Assembly (NCBI RefSeq): GCF_026625705.1
Contig: NZ_CP113059.1
Location: 372,001 to 436,000, forward strand
DNA from: Pedobacter sp. SL55
GTDB lineage: Bacteria; Bacteroidota; Bacteroidia; Sphingobacteriales; Sphingobacteriaceae
Direction: 5' to 3'
Length of the DNA: 64,000 bases
Below are positions 1-9,299 of the stretch, piece by piece. Position numbers and translations under genes: made by a program. The stretch's first letter is position 1, and each line of letters opens with the position of its first letter. Below the pieces are notes generated by a model that ran no database searches, had not been told where the DNA came from, and saw nothing but the letters and a program-made list of their open reading frames with translations.

Positions 1-939
1 GAAAAACAAAACCCAAAAGCGAATAATATTTTAGTAGCTGGCCCGTGGTACCACGGCGGTTGGGTACGTGGCAAAGGCGATAGCTTTGGCGATATTAATT
101 TTGGCACTGCAACCAGCACTTACTATCAAGAAAATTTGGAATTGCCTTTCTTCAAATATTACCTTAAAGGCGAAGGAACATTTGATGCGGCCGAAGCAAA
201 CATTTTCTTAACGGGAAGCAACCAATGGAAAAATTTCAACACTTGGCCCCCACAAGACGTGGAACTGAAATCATTATATTTCCATCCTAACGGAAAATTA
301 TCCTTCACTAAACCAAATACCAATAACAGCTTTGATGAATATGTGAGTGACCCGAATGCGCCTGTGCCTTATCAAGATGGCATACAAGCCAACCGTACTC
401 GCGAATACATGATAGATGACCAGCGTTTTGCTGCGAGAAGACCAGATGTAAAAACTTATCAAACTGATGTTTTAACAGAAGATATTACGCTAACGGGACC
501 AGTTTTAGCTAATTTATTGGTAAGCACTTCGGGTACTGATGCAGATTACGTAGTAAAACTGATAGATGTATATCCAGAAGATACTAAAGAAATTTCTCCG
601 GCAGATCAAAACAAAATGATGGCTGATTACCAAATGTTGGTGCGTGGAGAAATATTAAGGGGTAAATACAGAAATAGCTTCGAAAAACCTGAAGCGTTTG
701 TACCAAACGAAGCCACAAAAGTGAAATACGCATTGCCGGATGTTGGCCACACTTTCAAAAAAGGACATCGTATTATGGTACAAGTACAACATTCGTGGTT
801 TCCTTTAGCTGATAGAAACCCGCAAAAGTTCATGAACATTTACGAAGCAAAACCAAGTGATTTCCAAAAAGCAACGCACAGAATTTATCATGGCGAAGCT
901 GATGGTTCTTTCTTATCTTTACCTGTACTAAAACCTTAA
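1..939 (+). CDS. CocE/NonD family hydrolase, C-terminal part (5' end outside window)
   Basis: The reading frame is open from base 1, so the gene begins upstream; 312 residues are visible. The motif GPWYHGG at visible residues 14-20 matches the catalytic-histidine loop of the CocE / alpha-amino-acid ester hydrolase / X-Pro dipeptidyl-peptidase (S15) group, with H18 the likely catalytic His. The remaining ~290 residues look like the C-terminal jelly-roll domain of this family (for example TLTGPVLANLLVSTSGTDAD and GHRIMVQVQHSWFPLADRNP). Members hydrolyse acyl esters or amides, and Bacteroidota copies are often exported to the periplasm; the signal peptide would lie outside the window. The substrate cannot be read from the sequence. 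A REP-like inverted repeat follows the stop codon directly, and an M1 aminopeptidase lies downstream on the same strand. Confidence 0.85.
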   Translation, partial: EKQNPKANNILVAGPWYHGGWVRGKGDSFGDINFGTATSTYYQENLELPFFKYYLKGEGTFDAAEANIFLTGSNQWKNFNTWPPQDVELKSLYFHPNGKLSFTKPNTNNSFDEYVSDPNAPVPYQDGIQANRTREYMIDDQRFAARRPDVKTYQTDVLTEDITLTGPVLANLLVSTSGTDADYVVKLIDVYPEDTKEISPADQNKMMADYQMLVRGEILRGKYRNSFEKPEAFVPNEATKVKYALPDVGHTFKKGHRIMVQVQHSWFPLADRNPQKFMNIYEAKPSDFQKATHRIYHGEADGSFLSLPVLKP

Positions 940-947
940 ACATCCTG

Positions 948-1053
948 CCGTTATTGCGAGGCACGACCACGAAGTAGCTGCGGAAGCAAACCAATCTTAA
1001 AGCTATAGTTAGTAGCGAACGTTGTAAGATTGCTTCGTACCTCGCAATGACGG
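948..1053. repeat. REP-like inverted repeat, copy 1
   Basis: Imperfect palindrome with ends CCGTTATTGCGAGGCACGA and the complement of TCGTACCTCGCAATGACGG. It fills the gap between two genes and shares its right half with copies near 3605 and 30528. An ATG at 1047 inside its right arm makes the next reading frame look longer than it is. Confidence 0.8.
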
Positions 1054-1082
1054 ATTACAACATAAAACAGATAACACAACCA

Positions 1083-2738
1083 ATGAAAAAACTATTAATT
1101 GCCTTGGCTCTTTTAACCTGTTCTAAAGCAACTTTTGCCCAGAACATGCTAGCCAGCAACGAAAACAATGAAAGAGCCAAGTCTTTAAGAGGTGCCTTAA
1201 CTGACTTAAGAACCTGTTACGATATCAACTATTACCACCTCGATGTGAAAATAGATATCGATAACCGCTCGGTAAGTGGCAGCAACGAATTTGCTTTTAC
1301 CGCTACTAAAGATTTCGAAAGTCTACAATTTGACCTGTTCGACAACCTCAAAGTAGAAAAAGTGGTGTATAAAGGCAAAGAATTACCTTTTACCAGAGAG
1401 TTTGCAGCAGTGTTCGTTAAGTTCCCTAAAATCAAAAAAGGAAGTAAAGATCGTTTTACGGTTTTCTATAGTGGCAATCCACGAGTGGCTAAAAATGCGC
1501 CTTGGGATGGTGGTTTCATCTTCAAAAAAGATAAATCGGGCAACCCCTTTGTATCGGTAGCTTGCCAAGGTTTGGGCGCTAGTGTATGGTGGCCTAACAA
1601 AGACCATCAAAGTGATGAGGTAGACAGTATGCTGGTAAGCATCAGTGCGCCAAAAGATTTGGATTGTATTGCCAATGGTCGTTCTCGCGGTAAAGTTGAA
1701 GGTAAAGATGGATATACCAAACACCATTGGTTTGTTGGAAATCCGATCAACAATTACAGCATTGCATTTTATATTGGCAAATATGCACACTGGACAGACA
1801 CTTACAATGGAGAAGATGGCAAATTGAGCTTAGATTTCTACGCATTGAAAGAAGATAGTGCAAAGGCCCGCCCACATTGGGATGCAGATGTAAAACCGAT
1901 GCTTAAATCTTTCGAATATTGGTTTGGCCCTTACCCTTGGTACAAAGATGGTTATAAATTGGTGCAAGCGCCTCACTTAGGTATGGAACACCAAAGTGCC
2001 GTAGCTTATGGCAATCAATTCAAAAAAGGCTATTTAGGTAATGATTTGTCTGGCAGCGGCCATGGGCTAAAATGGGATTTCATTACCATTCACGAAACTG
2101 GGCACGAATGGTTTGGCAACAACATTACCACCAAAGACATTGCGGATATGTGGGTACACGAAGGATTTACCTCCTACTCAGAAGCTCTATTTACCGAAAG
2201 CACACAAGGCAAAACCGCTGGCGAAGATTATGTAATTGGGATTAGAAAAAACATCGGTAACAAAGCATCAATTATTGGCATTTACAATACCAATACCGAA
2301 GGCGATGGCGATATGTACTACAAAGGTGCAAATTTGGTACATACCATACGCCAATTGATAAATGACGATGAAAAATTTAGACAGATTTTAAGGGGATTGA
2401 ATAAAACATTTTACCACAGTACCACTACGTCTGCAGAAGTTGAAGCTTACATTGTAAAACAAAGCGGTTTAAAGCTGGATAAAGTTTTTGATCAATACCT
2501 GCGCCATGCGAATATCCCCACTTTGGAATATAAAATAGAAAACGGAACTTTAAAATATAGATGGTTAACGGATGTTAAAGGATTTGATATGCCAGTGAAA
2601 GTTTCGTTAAAAGCAGGCGAATATAACTTAATAAGCCCAACTAACGACTGGAAATCAATTAAGGTTGACGCTTCTGTTAACAACGATAATTTTGCTGTAG
2701 AGCGAAATTTCTATGTAAATACTAAAAAAGCAGAATAA
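1083..2738 (+). CDS. M1 family zinc metallopeptidase (exported aminopeptidase)
   Basis: 551-residue gluzincin aminopeptidase, probably periplasmic, removing N-terminal residues from peptides. Residues 1-20 (MKKLLIALALL..FAQ) form a signal peptide. The zinc site is complete: HETGH at 337-341 and E360 in WVHEGFTSYSE, exactly 18 residues after the second His. The exopeptidase motif, usually GAMEN or GGMEN, reads GMEHQ at 300-304, which I associate with a Bacteroidota subgroup. No long C-terminal ERAP1-like domain is present. I chose the ATG at 1083 over the in-frame ATG at 1047 because the earlier codon lies in a repeat and would put 12 polar residues before the signal peptide. It is one of two exported hydrolases in a row, consistent with peptide scavenging, but there is no evidence for an operon. 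Confidence 0.93.
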   Translation: MKKLLIALALLTCSKATFAQNMLASNENNERAKSLRGALTDLRTCYDINYYHLDVKIDIDNRSVSGSNEFAFTATKDFESLQFDLFDNLKVEKVVYKGKELPFTREFAAVFVKFPKIKKGSKDRFTVFYSGNPRVAKNAPWDGGFIFKKDKSGNPFVSVACQGLGASVWWPNKDHQSDEVDSMLVSISAPKDLDCIANGRSRGKVEGKDGYTKHHWFVGNPINNYSIAFYIGKYAHWTDTYNGEDGKLSLDFYALKEDSAKARPHWDADVKPMLKSFEYWFGPYPWYKDGYKLVQAPHLGMEHQSAVAYGNQFKKGYLGNDLSGSGHGLKWDFITIHETGHEWFGNNITTKDIADMWVHEGFTSYSEALFTESTQGKTAGEDYVIGIRKNIGNKASIIGIYNTNTEGDGDMYYKGANLVHTIRQLINDDEKFRQILRGLNKTFYHSTTTSAEVEAYIVKQSGLKLDKVFDQYLRHANIPTLEYKIENGTLKYRWLTDVKGFDMPVKVSLKAGEYNLISPTNDWKSIKVDASVNNDNFAVERNFYVNTKKAE

Positions 2739-2805
2739 GTTTTTGGTTGATGCAACGTTTTAACATTAAAGTTTGTCATTTATATAAACTCAACTTACAA
2801 ATACA

Positions 2806-3558
2806 ATGAGCAAAAAATATATTTCTATTGGTTTAATGATGTCCGTTGCTGTAGCAAGTGCATCAAACGTACAATCAGAATTACCCGTAAACATTAGCAT
2901 TGCTAAAACAAAAACTAAAGTTAAAGATACAGAAGTTAAAAATTTCAATAGCATTGCGGCAGGCGGGCCTTTACAGGTAATTGTTACTTTAGGCAATACC
3001 GAGGGAATCAAATTTGAGGGCGATGAAGAAGCCATTTCTACCTTGGTTACCGAAGTGAAAGGTAGCGCCTTAATCATAAGACCCAAAATGAGCTGGACAA
3101 GCTGGGCTCACAAGTATAAGGACAAGAAGATTATAGCTTATGTAAATGCTAAAAACATTTCGAGCTTAACCATGAGCGGCGATGGATCGATTACCGTAAA
3201 AGGCACTATAAATAATAATTCACTCACTACAACTTTAAGCGGCTCGGGTGCGATAACGGCGGTAGTAAACGTACAAGATTATACTGCTGTAATTAGTGGC
3301 TCGGGCAAATTAAATATCACTGGCGAGGCTGATGAAGTTTCTACTACCATTAGTGGCTCAGGCGTGCTTTCTAAAAAGGGCGGACTAAAAGTAGGTTCTT
3401 TATCTGCTACAATTAGTGGTTCTGGAAGTGCTTATGTACATACCAATGGCGAAATTAATGCTTTCGTTAGCGGCTCTGGAAAAGTGTATTATACCGGCAA
3501 TGCCGATGTTTCGGAAAAGAAACTTTTAGGCTCTGGTGGCGTAAAGAAATTAGATTAA
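2806..3558 (+). CDS. DUF2807 (head GIN) domain protein, exported
   Basis: 250 residues with an N-terminal signal peptide (about residues 1-24). The mature part begins with VKNFNSIAAGGPLQVIVTLG, the typical start of the DUF2807 / putative auto-transporter adhesin head domain. It then shows repeated SGSG turns (LSGSGAITA, ISGSGKLNI, ISGSGVLSK, ISGSGSAYV, VSGSGKVYY) spaced as in a right-handed beta-helix. Such proteins are common in Bacteroidota, are predicted to be periplasmic or surface exposed, and have no firmly assigned function. The gene stands alone: 67 bp separate it from the M1 peptidase and a strong terminator follows within 10 bp of the stop. Confidence 0.88.
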   Translation: MSKKYISIGLMMSVAVASASNVQSELPVNISIAKTKTKVKDTEVKNFNSIAAGGPLQVIVTLGNTEGIKFEGDEEAISTLVTEVKGSALIIRPKMSWTSWAHKYKDKKIIAYVNAKNISSLTMSGDGSITVKGTINNNSLTTTLSGSGAITAVVNVQDYTAVISGSGKLNITGEADEVSTTISGSGVLSKKGGLKVGSLSATISGSGSAYVHTNGEINAFVSGSGKVYYTGNADVSEKKLLGSGGVKKLD

Positions 3559-3564
3559 AAACAT

Positions 3565-3595
3565 AAAAAATCGCTCTTTTAGGAGCGATTTTTTT
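3565..3595 (+). terminator. Rho-independent terminator of the DUF2807 gene
   Basis: Stem TCGCTC / GAGCGA (3571-3576 and 3583-3588) with flanking A-run and T-run extending the pairing to 12 bp and a six-base loop, followed by T residues. Confidence 0.85.
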
Positions 3596-3604
3596 ATGCT
3601 CATT

Positions 3605-3708
3605 CGTCATTGCAAGGCACGACCACGAAGTAGCTGAGGAGCAAACCAATCTCAAAGCAAATGTTTTTTAGCCATAATTGTAAGATTGCTTCGTGTCTCG
3701 CAATGACG
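3605..3708. repeat. REP-like inverted repeat, copy 2
   Basis: Starts CGTCATTGCAAGGCACGACC and ends ..GTCTCGCAATGACG, so its two ends are inverted copies. It shares most of its sequence with copy 1, including CACGACCACGAAGTAGCTG and TAAGATTGCTTCGT. It lies between two convergent genes. Confidence 0.8.
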
Positions 3709-3717
3709 ACCAATTTA

Positions 3718-4440
3718 TCAAAACCTAGTATACAAAGCTAACTGAGCAACGTTGTTAACTGTATTTCTACTAGCGCCATTAATACTTTGGTTCAAATAAC
3801 CAGCTTCAACATCAAAACCTTTAGAAACACGGTAACCAACAGCTAAATAAGCTCGGTTCTGATCAAACAAACTTCCATTAACTTTCTCTTTATTCTGGAT
3901 ATTAAAGAATAACTCATTTTGTAAAGCAGCGAAAACACCTTTGGTAAATGCTCCTTCCTGCTTTTGCAATGGCTGAATTAGCCTAAAGAAATAACGCAAA
4001 CGTTGCGAAAACAAATCATCGGTTTGGCGCTCAATAAAACGTTGTTCTAATCTAAATCTGTGGCTTAAAGCTGCACCCTTCCAAGGCTGGTGACTATAGA
4101 TATATTGCTGCCAAATACGATGCTCGGTTAGGGTGTTTTTTAGCGACGCTGCACCAACTAAAATATCATTAGGCAAATAGGTTTGTGTAAATAAGTAACC
4201 TAAAGTGGCATTTGAATTTTTATTGATGTAATAAGTTACCCCTGGTCTTACCAGTAAATTTCGCAAACCATCCCATTTATCTTCAGAGCGCAATTGTAAA
4301 TCAAAATGCATTCCCCATTTGTCGTTAAACTTGGTGCTATTAAGAAATAAAAACCATCCAGTATTTTGGTTTATGGTTTGGGCAAATAATGAAGTTGTAG
4401 TAAAGATTAAGAAAGCGCTAAGTACAATTTTAATTCTCAT
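3718..4440 (-). CDS. DUF2490 domain-containing protein (outer-membrane barrel-like)
   Basis: 240 residues with a clear signal peptide (MRIKIVLSAFLIFTTTSLFA, cleavage after FAQ). The mature protein starts with QTGWFLFLNSTKFNDKWGMH-type text and contains alternating hydrophobic/polar strands (RSEDKWDGLRNLLVRPGVTY, NATLGYLFTQTYL, ALSHRFRLEQRFIERQ) and ends LALYTRF with an aromatic terminal residue. This is the pattern of DUF2490, a predicted small outer-membrane beta-barrel family of Bacteroidota with no established function. It is transcribed alone; a repeat lies 3' of it and a repeat-rich gap lies 5'. Confidence 0.85.
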   Translation of the reverse strand: MRIKIVLSAFLIFTTTSLFAQTINQNTGWFLFLNSTKFNDKWGMHFDLQLRSEDKWDGLRNLLVRPGVTYYINKNSNATLGYLFTQTYLPNDILVGAASLKNTLTEHRIWQQYIYSHQPWKGAALSHRFRLEQRFIERQTDDLFSQRLRYFFRLIQPLQKQEGAFTKGVFAALQNELFFNIQNKEKVNGSLFDQNRAYLAVGYRVSKGFDVEAGYLNQSINGASRNTVNNVAQLALYTRF

Positions 4441-4592
4441 CTGGTTTTAATTTGTGTGATAACGAAAATATCAAAATAAGTTAAAAACAACGAATACGTA
4501 ACAGAAAGTAAACAAAAGTATTTGCGTCATCCTAAGTCAGGTCGTTATACCCAACTCGATTGGGTATCGTAATGCTGTAGAAAGTTTTAGAC

Positions 4593-4862
4593 TAAATTAA
4601 CGTGAGTTCGGGATAAGTGTATTTACAATTCTTGAGAAATTGACATTGAACGTATTTTTTTAGCTCGCCGCCGTTGGGCTCTTACTTTTTGACCGCAAAA
4701 AGTAACAAAAACTCTCGGTTGCTTATTTTTCTTTCAAAGAAAGTGCTTTGGCTTATTGGTGCCGCCCGAAAAATAAGAGACCGAAAATTAGCTCAACGAA
4801 GATTTGAAGCGCTATCGCTGGCAAATAGCATAATTTTCTTATCCCGAAATCACGTTAAATTA
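4593..4862. repeat. Nested fold-back (MITE-like) element
   Basis: Ends are inverted copies: the 25 bp at 4593-4617 and the complement of 4838-4862 agree at 23 positions. Inside, CGTTGGGCT near 4673 pairs with AGCTCAACG near 4791, TTACTTTTTG pairs with CAAAAAGTAA near 4682-4706, and CTTATTTTTC (4722-4731) pairs with GAAAAATAAG (4768-4777). The 84-codon open frame over this element (4674-4928) is made of these repeats and I do not regard it as a gene. Confidence 0.75.
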
Positions 4863-4909
4863 ATTGTTTTCTTAGCAATGGCGATTTACCTAACTATCGC
4901 TTTACGATT

Positions 4910-4931
4910 CCCGCATACGCGGGAATGACGA
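4910..4931. repeat. Short hairpin related to the REP-like family
   Basis: ATTCCCGCATACGCGGGAAT followed by GACGA. It matches the right end of the element at 62902-62928 and lies just outside the fold-back element, before the sucB terminator. Confidence 0.6.
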
Positions 4932-4950
4932 GTTGCTTAGGTAAAACCGC

Positions 4951-4987
4951 AAAAAAAAGCCTTGCTCATTTTAATGAACAAGGCTTT
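4951..4987 (-). terminator. Rho-independent terminator of sucA-sucB
   Basis: Read on the minus strand: stem AAGCCTTGTTCA with its complement (one mismatch) around a short AT loop, then an eight-base T-run. It lies about 75 bp after the sucB stop. Confidence 0.85.
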
Positions 4988-5064
4988 ATATTTTCTAACT
5001 GATGCTGAAATAAATTTACAAAGTAGCTTTTCGCTTCGCTACAGGTCAGCATGACGAGAAAGTT

Positions 5065-6300
5065 TTATACCCCTAACAATAATCTAGCTGGATCTTCCAA
5101 TAATTGTTTCACTCTTACCAAGAAACCTACAGACTCACGTCCGTCGATAATTCTGTGATCATAAGATAACGCAATGTACATCATTGGACGAATTACCACT
5201 TCTTTGTTCTCTGCAATTGGGCGCTCAATAATGTTGTGCATACCCAAAATTGCAGATTGAGGAGCATTGATAATCGGTGTAGACATCATAGAACCAAATA
5301 CACCACCGTTAGTGATCGTGAAAGTTCCACCTGTCATTTCCTCGATCGTCAATTTGCTATCTCTAGCTTTAGTAGCCAACTCAATTACCGTTTTTTCGAT
5401 TTGCGCTAAGCTCATGCTCTCTGCATTTCTAATGATTGGTACCACCAAACCTTTAGGTGCAGATACTGCGATAGAAACATCTACGAAATCATTATAAACA
5501 ATTTGCTCACCATCAATACGAGCATTAACCGCTGGAAAATCTTTCGCTGCTTCGCAAACCGCTTTAGTGAAGAAACTCATAAAGCCCAAGCCCACACCGT
5601 GTTTCTCTTTAAATTGATCTTTATATTTAGCACGTAAATCCATGATTGGTTTCATGTTAACCTCGTTAAAAGTAGTTAACATTGCAGTTTCATTCTTTAC
5701 AGCAACTAAACGTTTTGCAACTGTTTTGCGTAATGGCGACATTTTTTCAGCACGCTCATTTCTTGAACCAGCAACTGGAGCTGGAGCAGCAGCGGCTTTT
5801 GGAGCTTCTGCCTTAGCAGCAGGTTTACCAGCTTGTGCATTGTTTGCATCTTCTTTGGTAATTCTGCCATCCACACCGGTACCTTTTACGCTACCCGCAT
5901 CAATACCTTTTTCTGCTAAAATTTTACCTGCAGCTGGAGAAGGAGTTCCCGAAGCATAGCTATCTTTTGATTCTTTCTCGGCAACTGGAGCCGCAGCTTT
6001 ATCTGCCGCAGGAGCTGCTTTCTCTTCCGCTTTCGGACTTTCGTTTTCAGTTTTAGGAGCAGCACCGCCTTCCTCAATGCTACAAACCACAGCACCAATT
6101 TCTAGCGTATCGCCTTCGCTAGCTACAATTTTTAAAGTTCCTGCTTTTTCTGCAGTAAGTTCGAAAGTTGCCTTGTCTGATTCTAGCTCAGCAATAATTT
6201 CGTCCATTTCTACAAATTCGCCATCGTTTTTAACCCAACGAGATAACACTACCTCGGTAATCGACTCGCCTACTGGCGGAACTTTGATTTCTAAACTCAT
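5065..6300 (-). CDS. sucB: Dihydrolipoyllysine succinyltransferase, E2 of 2-oxoglutarate dehydrogenase
   Basis: 411-residue E2 subunit that transfers the succinyl group from lipoate to CoA in the TCA cycle. The N-terminal lipoyl domain (about 1-80) carries the lipoylated K43 in [10 protein letters not shown]. An Ala/Pro/Lys-rich linker (about 80-118) follows, then the E1/E3-binding domain (about 119-155, [28 protein letters not shown]) and the catalytic domain (about 185-411) with active-site HRIIDG near the C-terminus (H382, D386). One lipoyl domain and the short length fit SucB rather than a pyruvate dehydrogenase E2, and sucA lies directly upstream. The 86-bp gap to sucA is filled by a 7-bp-periodic repeat, and a terminator follows. 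Confidence 0.96.
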   Translation of the reverse strand: MSLEIKVPPVGESITEVVLSRWVKNDGEFVEMDEIIAELESDKATFELTAEKAGTLKIVASEGDTLEIGAVVCSIEEGGAAPKTENESPKAEEKAAPAADKAAAPVAEKESKDSYASGTPSPAAGKILAEKGIDAGSVKGTGVDGRITKEDANNAQAGKPAAKAEAPKAAAAPAPVAGSRNERAEKMSPLRKTVAKRLVAVKNETAMLTTFNEVNMKPIMDLRAKYKDQFKEKHGVGLGFMSFFTKAVCEAAKDFPAVNARIDGEQIVYNDFVDVSIAVSAPKGLVVPIIRNAESMSLAQIEKTVIELATKARDSKLTIEEMTGGTFTITNGGVFGSMMSTPIINAPQSAILGMHNIIERPIAENKEVVIRPMMYIALSYDHRIIDGRESVGFLVRVKQLLEDPARLLLGV

Positions 6301-6317
6301 ATTAAATTATATGTTTT

Positions 6318-6380
6318 GTTTGGCGTTTGGCGATTAGAGAACATATTTTCAACGCTAATCGCTTAACGCTTATCGTTATT
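6318..6380. repeat. Heptad mosaic element between sucA and sucB
   Basis: Left arm: GTTTGGC twice (6318-6331) then GATTAGA. Right arm: CGCTAAT CGCTTAA CGCTTAT CGTTATT (6353-6380), four consecutive 7-mers. The arms are imperfect inverted copies (GCGATTAG occurs in both orientations). The element fills almost the whole gap between the two genes. Confidence 0.7.
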
Positions 6381-6386
6381 TACTAT

Positions 6387-9185
6387 TTAATCTACCTTAT
6401 CCTTCACTGCATTTTTAGCAGTTTTCTTTAGTGGTTCTTTAGCTACTTCTGCTACCGAAATTTCAAAAGCCTTAGCTACAATGTAAGCTTGTTGGTTAGT
6501 ATGTTGTTTCATATAACCAGTTGCCGGGCTACTGCTTTCTTTTCTGGAAATCACATCAATATTGCTCAACGAAGTTTTTCTTAACCTGCGCAATAAATAT
6601 GGCCATGCACCTTGGTTTTCTGGTTCTTCTTGTACCCAAACCACATCTTCAGCATTTTTGTATTTAGCTACAACAGCTTCCATTTGATCTACCGGAGTTG
6701 GATACAACTGTTCTACACGTACTACCGCAACCTGTTTATTTTCTTTCTGTGCTTCTAATAAATCGTAGTAAACTTTACCGGAACAGAAAACAACTCGCTT
6801 CACATCAGCCACTTTTACGTTGGCATCATCAATTACTTCTTTAAAACCACCGGTAGTAAAATCTGCTAGCGGGCTTACACAAAGTGGATGACGTAATAAA
6901 CTCTTAGGGCTAAAATTAACCAAAGGCTTACGGAAATCGCGTTTAAACTGGCGGCGTAAAGCGTGGAAGAAGTTTGCTGGAGTAGTACAGTTAGTTACCT
7001 GCATGTTATACTCTGCACAAAGCTCCATAAAACGCTCAATACGTGCCGAAGAGTGCTCTGGCCCCTGACCTTCGTAACCGTGAGGCAATAACATTACCAA
7101 ACCGTTAGCTCTTTGCCATTTAGTTTCGGCACTTGCAATATATTGGTCAATTACAATTTGCGCTCCGTTAAAGAAATCGCCAAATTGTGCTTCCCAAATA
7201 GTTAAGGCATTAGGGTTAGCCATGGCATAACCGTATTCGAAACCTAAAACACCATACTCAGATAAGTGAGAGTTATAGATATCGAATTGTGCTTGTTGCT
7301 CAGATATATTCAATAATGGCGTGTACTCTTCTTCCGAATCTTCTAGCGTTAATACCGCATGGCGATGAGAGAAAGTACCACGTTTCACATCCTGGCCGCT
7401 TAAACGAACACGTTTACCTTCGGCCAACAAAGTACCGTAAGCCAACTGCTCGCCCATTGCCCAATCAAAAACATGAGTTTCGGTAGCCATTTTTAAACGT
7501 TCATCAAATAATTTTTCAATTTTTTTGAAGAACTTTTTATCTTTTGGTAAAGTGGTAATTCTTTTGGCAACTTCTAATAAGGTATTCTTTTTAACGCCAG
7601 TTTCTGGAGAGTTTTCAAAATCCTTGGCACTTGCAATTCTCAAATCGGCCCAAGCGCCACCAAATTTAACTTCGGCCAACTCGGCATCGTATTCTTTGGC
7701 CTCATTTAACGAGTTTTGTAAGCGAGCTTTAAACTCTTTCTCCATTTCTTTTGCACCTGCATCATCCAACTTACCTTCTTTAACCAACTGAGCCACATAA
7801 ATCTTTAACGGATTATCGTGTTTCTCGATTGCTTTGTACAATAAAGGCTGTGTAAATTTAGGCTCATCAGATTCGTTGTGGCCAAATCTACGGTAGCAAA
7901 GAATATCAATAAATACATCATTTCTGTATTTTTGACGATACTCCATTGCCAAGTTAATCGCATAAACTAAAGCCTCAGCGTCATCGCCATTTACGTGGAA
8001 AACTGGTGATAAGGTTACTTTAGCGATATCTGTACAGTAAGTACTAGAACGAGCATCTTTATAATTTGTAGTAAAACCGATTTGGTTGTTAATAACCAAG
8101 TGAATGGTACCACCTGTTTTGTAACCATCTAAACCAGCCATTTGTATTACTTCGTAAACAATGCCTTGTCCAGCTACAGAAGCATCCCCGTGAATCAAGA
8201 TCGGTGCTAAACGACCATCGTCGCCAGCATATTTGAAATCGATTTTAGAACGGCTCATCCCTTCCACAATACCATCTACTGTTTCTAAGTGCGATGGATT
8301 TGGGCACAAGCTTAAGTGTACGTTTTTACCTTTATTGGTGGTTACATCTGTTGAGTAACCTAAGTGATATTTCACATCGCCACCAAAAGGAGTTTCTGGA
8401 TTGTAACTTCTTCCTTCGAACTCTGTGAAAATATCTTTATAGCTTTTTTGCATGATATTGGCCAGCACGTTTAAACGACCGCGATGCGCCATACCTAAAA
8501 CAAATTCTTCAATACCTAAATCGGCTCCTTTTTCAATAACAGCATCCAAAGCGGGTATTAATGCCTCGGCACCTTCTAAAGAAAACCGCTTTTGCCCTAA
8601 AAACTTAGTACCTAAAAAGTTTTCGAAAACCACTGCTTCGTTTAACTTTTTAACTACCCTCATTTTTTCATCGTTAGATAAATTAGGTGTATTACGATTG
8701 CCTTCCATTTTACTTTCTAACCAAGAAAGCACTTCTGGTGTACGCACATATTTATACTCTACACCAATAGAGCCACAATAAGTTTGTTCTAAAAAGGCAA
8801 CAATATCTTTAAGCTTTGCAGGGCCAATGCCCAACTCAACGCTAGAATTAAAAACAGTTTCTAAATCTGCGCTAGCCAAACCAAAATTCTCGATATTTAA
8901 AGTTGGCAGGTGTTTGCGTCTTTCTCTAACTGGGTTGGTTTTGGTAAACAAGTGACCGCGTTGGCGGTAGCCATTAATCAAGTTTAAAACATTAATTTCT
9001 TTCAAAAAATGTTCAGGAGCTTCTTCTCCACTGGCGCTAGGCGAACCTGCACTTCTTCCAAAATCAAAACCTTCAAAAAACTTTTGCCATCCAAACTCTA
9101 CAGAACTAGGGTCTTCTTTATAACTTTGGTATAGGGAATCAACATATTCGGCGTTAGGGCCGTTAAGATAAGTTAGGTTATCCAT
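6387..9185 (-). CDS. sucA: 2-oxoglutarate dehydrogenase E1 component
   Basis: 932-residue thiamine-diphosphate enzyme that decarboxylates 2-oxoglutarate and passes the succinyl group to SucB. The N-terminal segment YVDSLYQSYKEDPSSVEFGW is the typical E1o start, and FVLGMAHRGRLNVLANIM and GDASVAGQGIVYEVIQM are conserved E1o motifs. The ThDP/Mg site is visible in HVNGDDAEALVYAINLA..FIDILCYRRFGHNESDEP. The C-terminal transketolase-like half holds LLPHGYEGQGPEHSSARIER. Length is normal. It is the first gene of a sucA-sucB operon with its own promoter; the stretch after residue ~900 (KEPLKKTAKNAVKDKVD) is a Lys-rich tail. Confidence 0.97.
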   Translation of the reverse strand: MDNLTYLNGPNAEYVDSLYQSYKEDPSSVEFGWQKFFEGFDFGRSAGSPSASGEEAPEHFLKEINVLNLINGYRQRGHLFTKTNPVRERRKHLPTLNIENFGLASADLETVFNSSVELGIGPAKLKDIVAFLEQTYCGSIGVEYKYVRTPEVLSWLESKMEGNRNTPNLSNDEKMRVVKKLNEAVVFENFLGTKFLGQKRFSLEGAEALIPALDAVIEKGADLGIEEFVLGMAHRGRLNVLANIMQKSYKDIFTEFEGRSYNPETPFGGDVKYHLGYSTDVTTNKGKNVHLSLCPNPSHLETVDGIVEGMSRSKIDFKYAGDDGRLAPILIHGDASVAGQGIVYEVIQMAGLDGYKTGGTIHLVINNQIGFTTNYKDARSSTYCTDIAKVTLSPVFHVNGDDAEALVYAINLAMEYRQKYRNDVFIDILCYRRFGHNESDEPKFTQPLLYKAIEKHDNPLKIYVAQLVKEGKLDDAGAKEMEKEFKARLQNSLNEAKEYDAELAEVKFGGAWADLRIASAKDFENSPETGVKKNTLLEVAKRITTLPKDKKFFKKIEKLFDERLKMATETHVFDWAMGEQLAYGTLLAEGKRVRLSGQDVKRGTFSHRHAVLTLEDSEEEYTPLLNISEQQAQFDIYNSHLSEYGVLGFEYGYAMANPNALTIWEAQFGDFFNGAQIVIDQYIASAETKWQRANGLVMLLPHGYEGQGPEHSSARIERFMELCAEYNMQVTNCTTPANFFHALRRQFKRDFRKPLVNFSPKSLLRHPLCVSPLADFTTGGFKEVIDDANVKVADVKRVVFCSGKVYYDLLEAQKENKQVAVVRVEQLYPTPVDQMEAVVAKYKNAEDVVWVQEEPENQGAWPYLLRRLRKTSLSNIDVISRKESSSPATGYMKQHTNQQAYIVAKAFEISVAEVAKEPLKKTAKNAVKDKVD

Positions 9186-9215
9186 TTGTATATATAACTA
9201 TTACGATAAGTATTG

Positions 9216-9247
9216 CAAAATTAGGATTTTACCTTTAGAAAAGGCAA
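9216..9247 (-). promoter_or_regulatory. sucA promoter (TTG-N21-TAATTTTG)
   Basis: On the minus strand TTG at 9247-9245 and TAATTTTG at 9223-9216, separated by 21 bases, match the Bacteroidota -33/-7 consensus. The inferred leader is about 25 nt. Confidence 0.65.
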
Positions 9248-9299
9248 TAAAATCACATTTAAATAAATTTAAAATTGTAACTAAGATATAGACGCTTTT

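Noticed and set aside
1383..1790. 135-codon open frame antisense to the M1 peptidase
   Set aside because: Shadow of a well-supported gene; no motif.
4674..4928. 84-codon open frame on the plus strand
   Set aside because: Lies entirely on the fold-back element and the hairpin at 4910; residues are encoded by the repeats and there is no promoter or family match.
5642..5959. 105-codon open frame antisense to sucB
   Set aside because: Ala-rich because it mirrors the Ala/Pro linker of SucB; no independent support.
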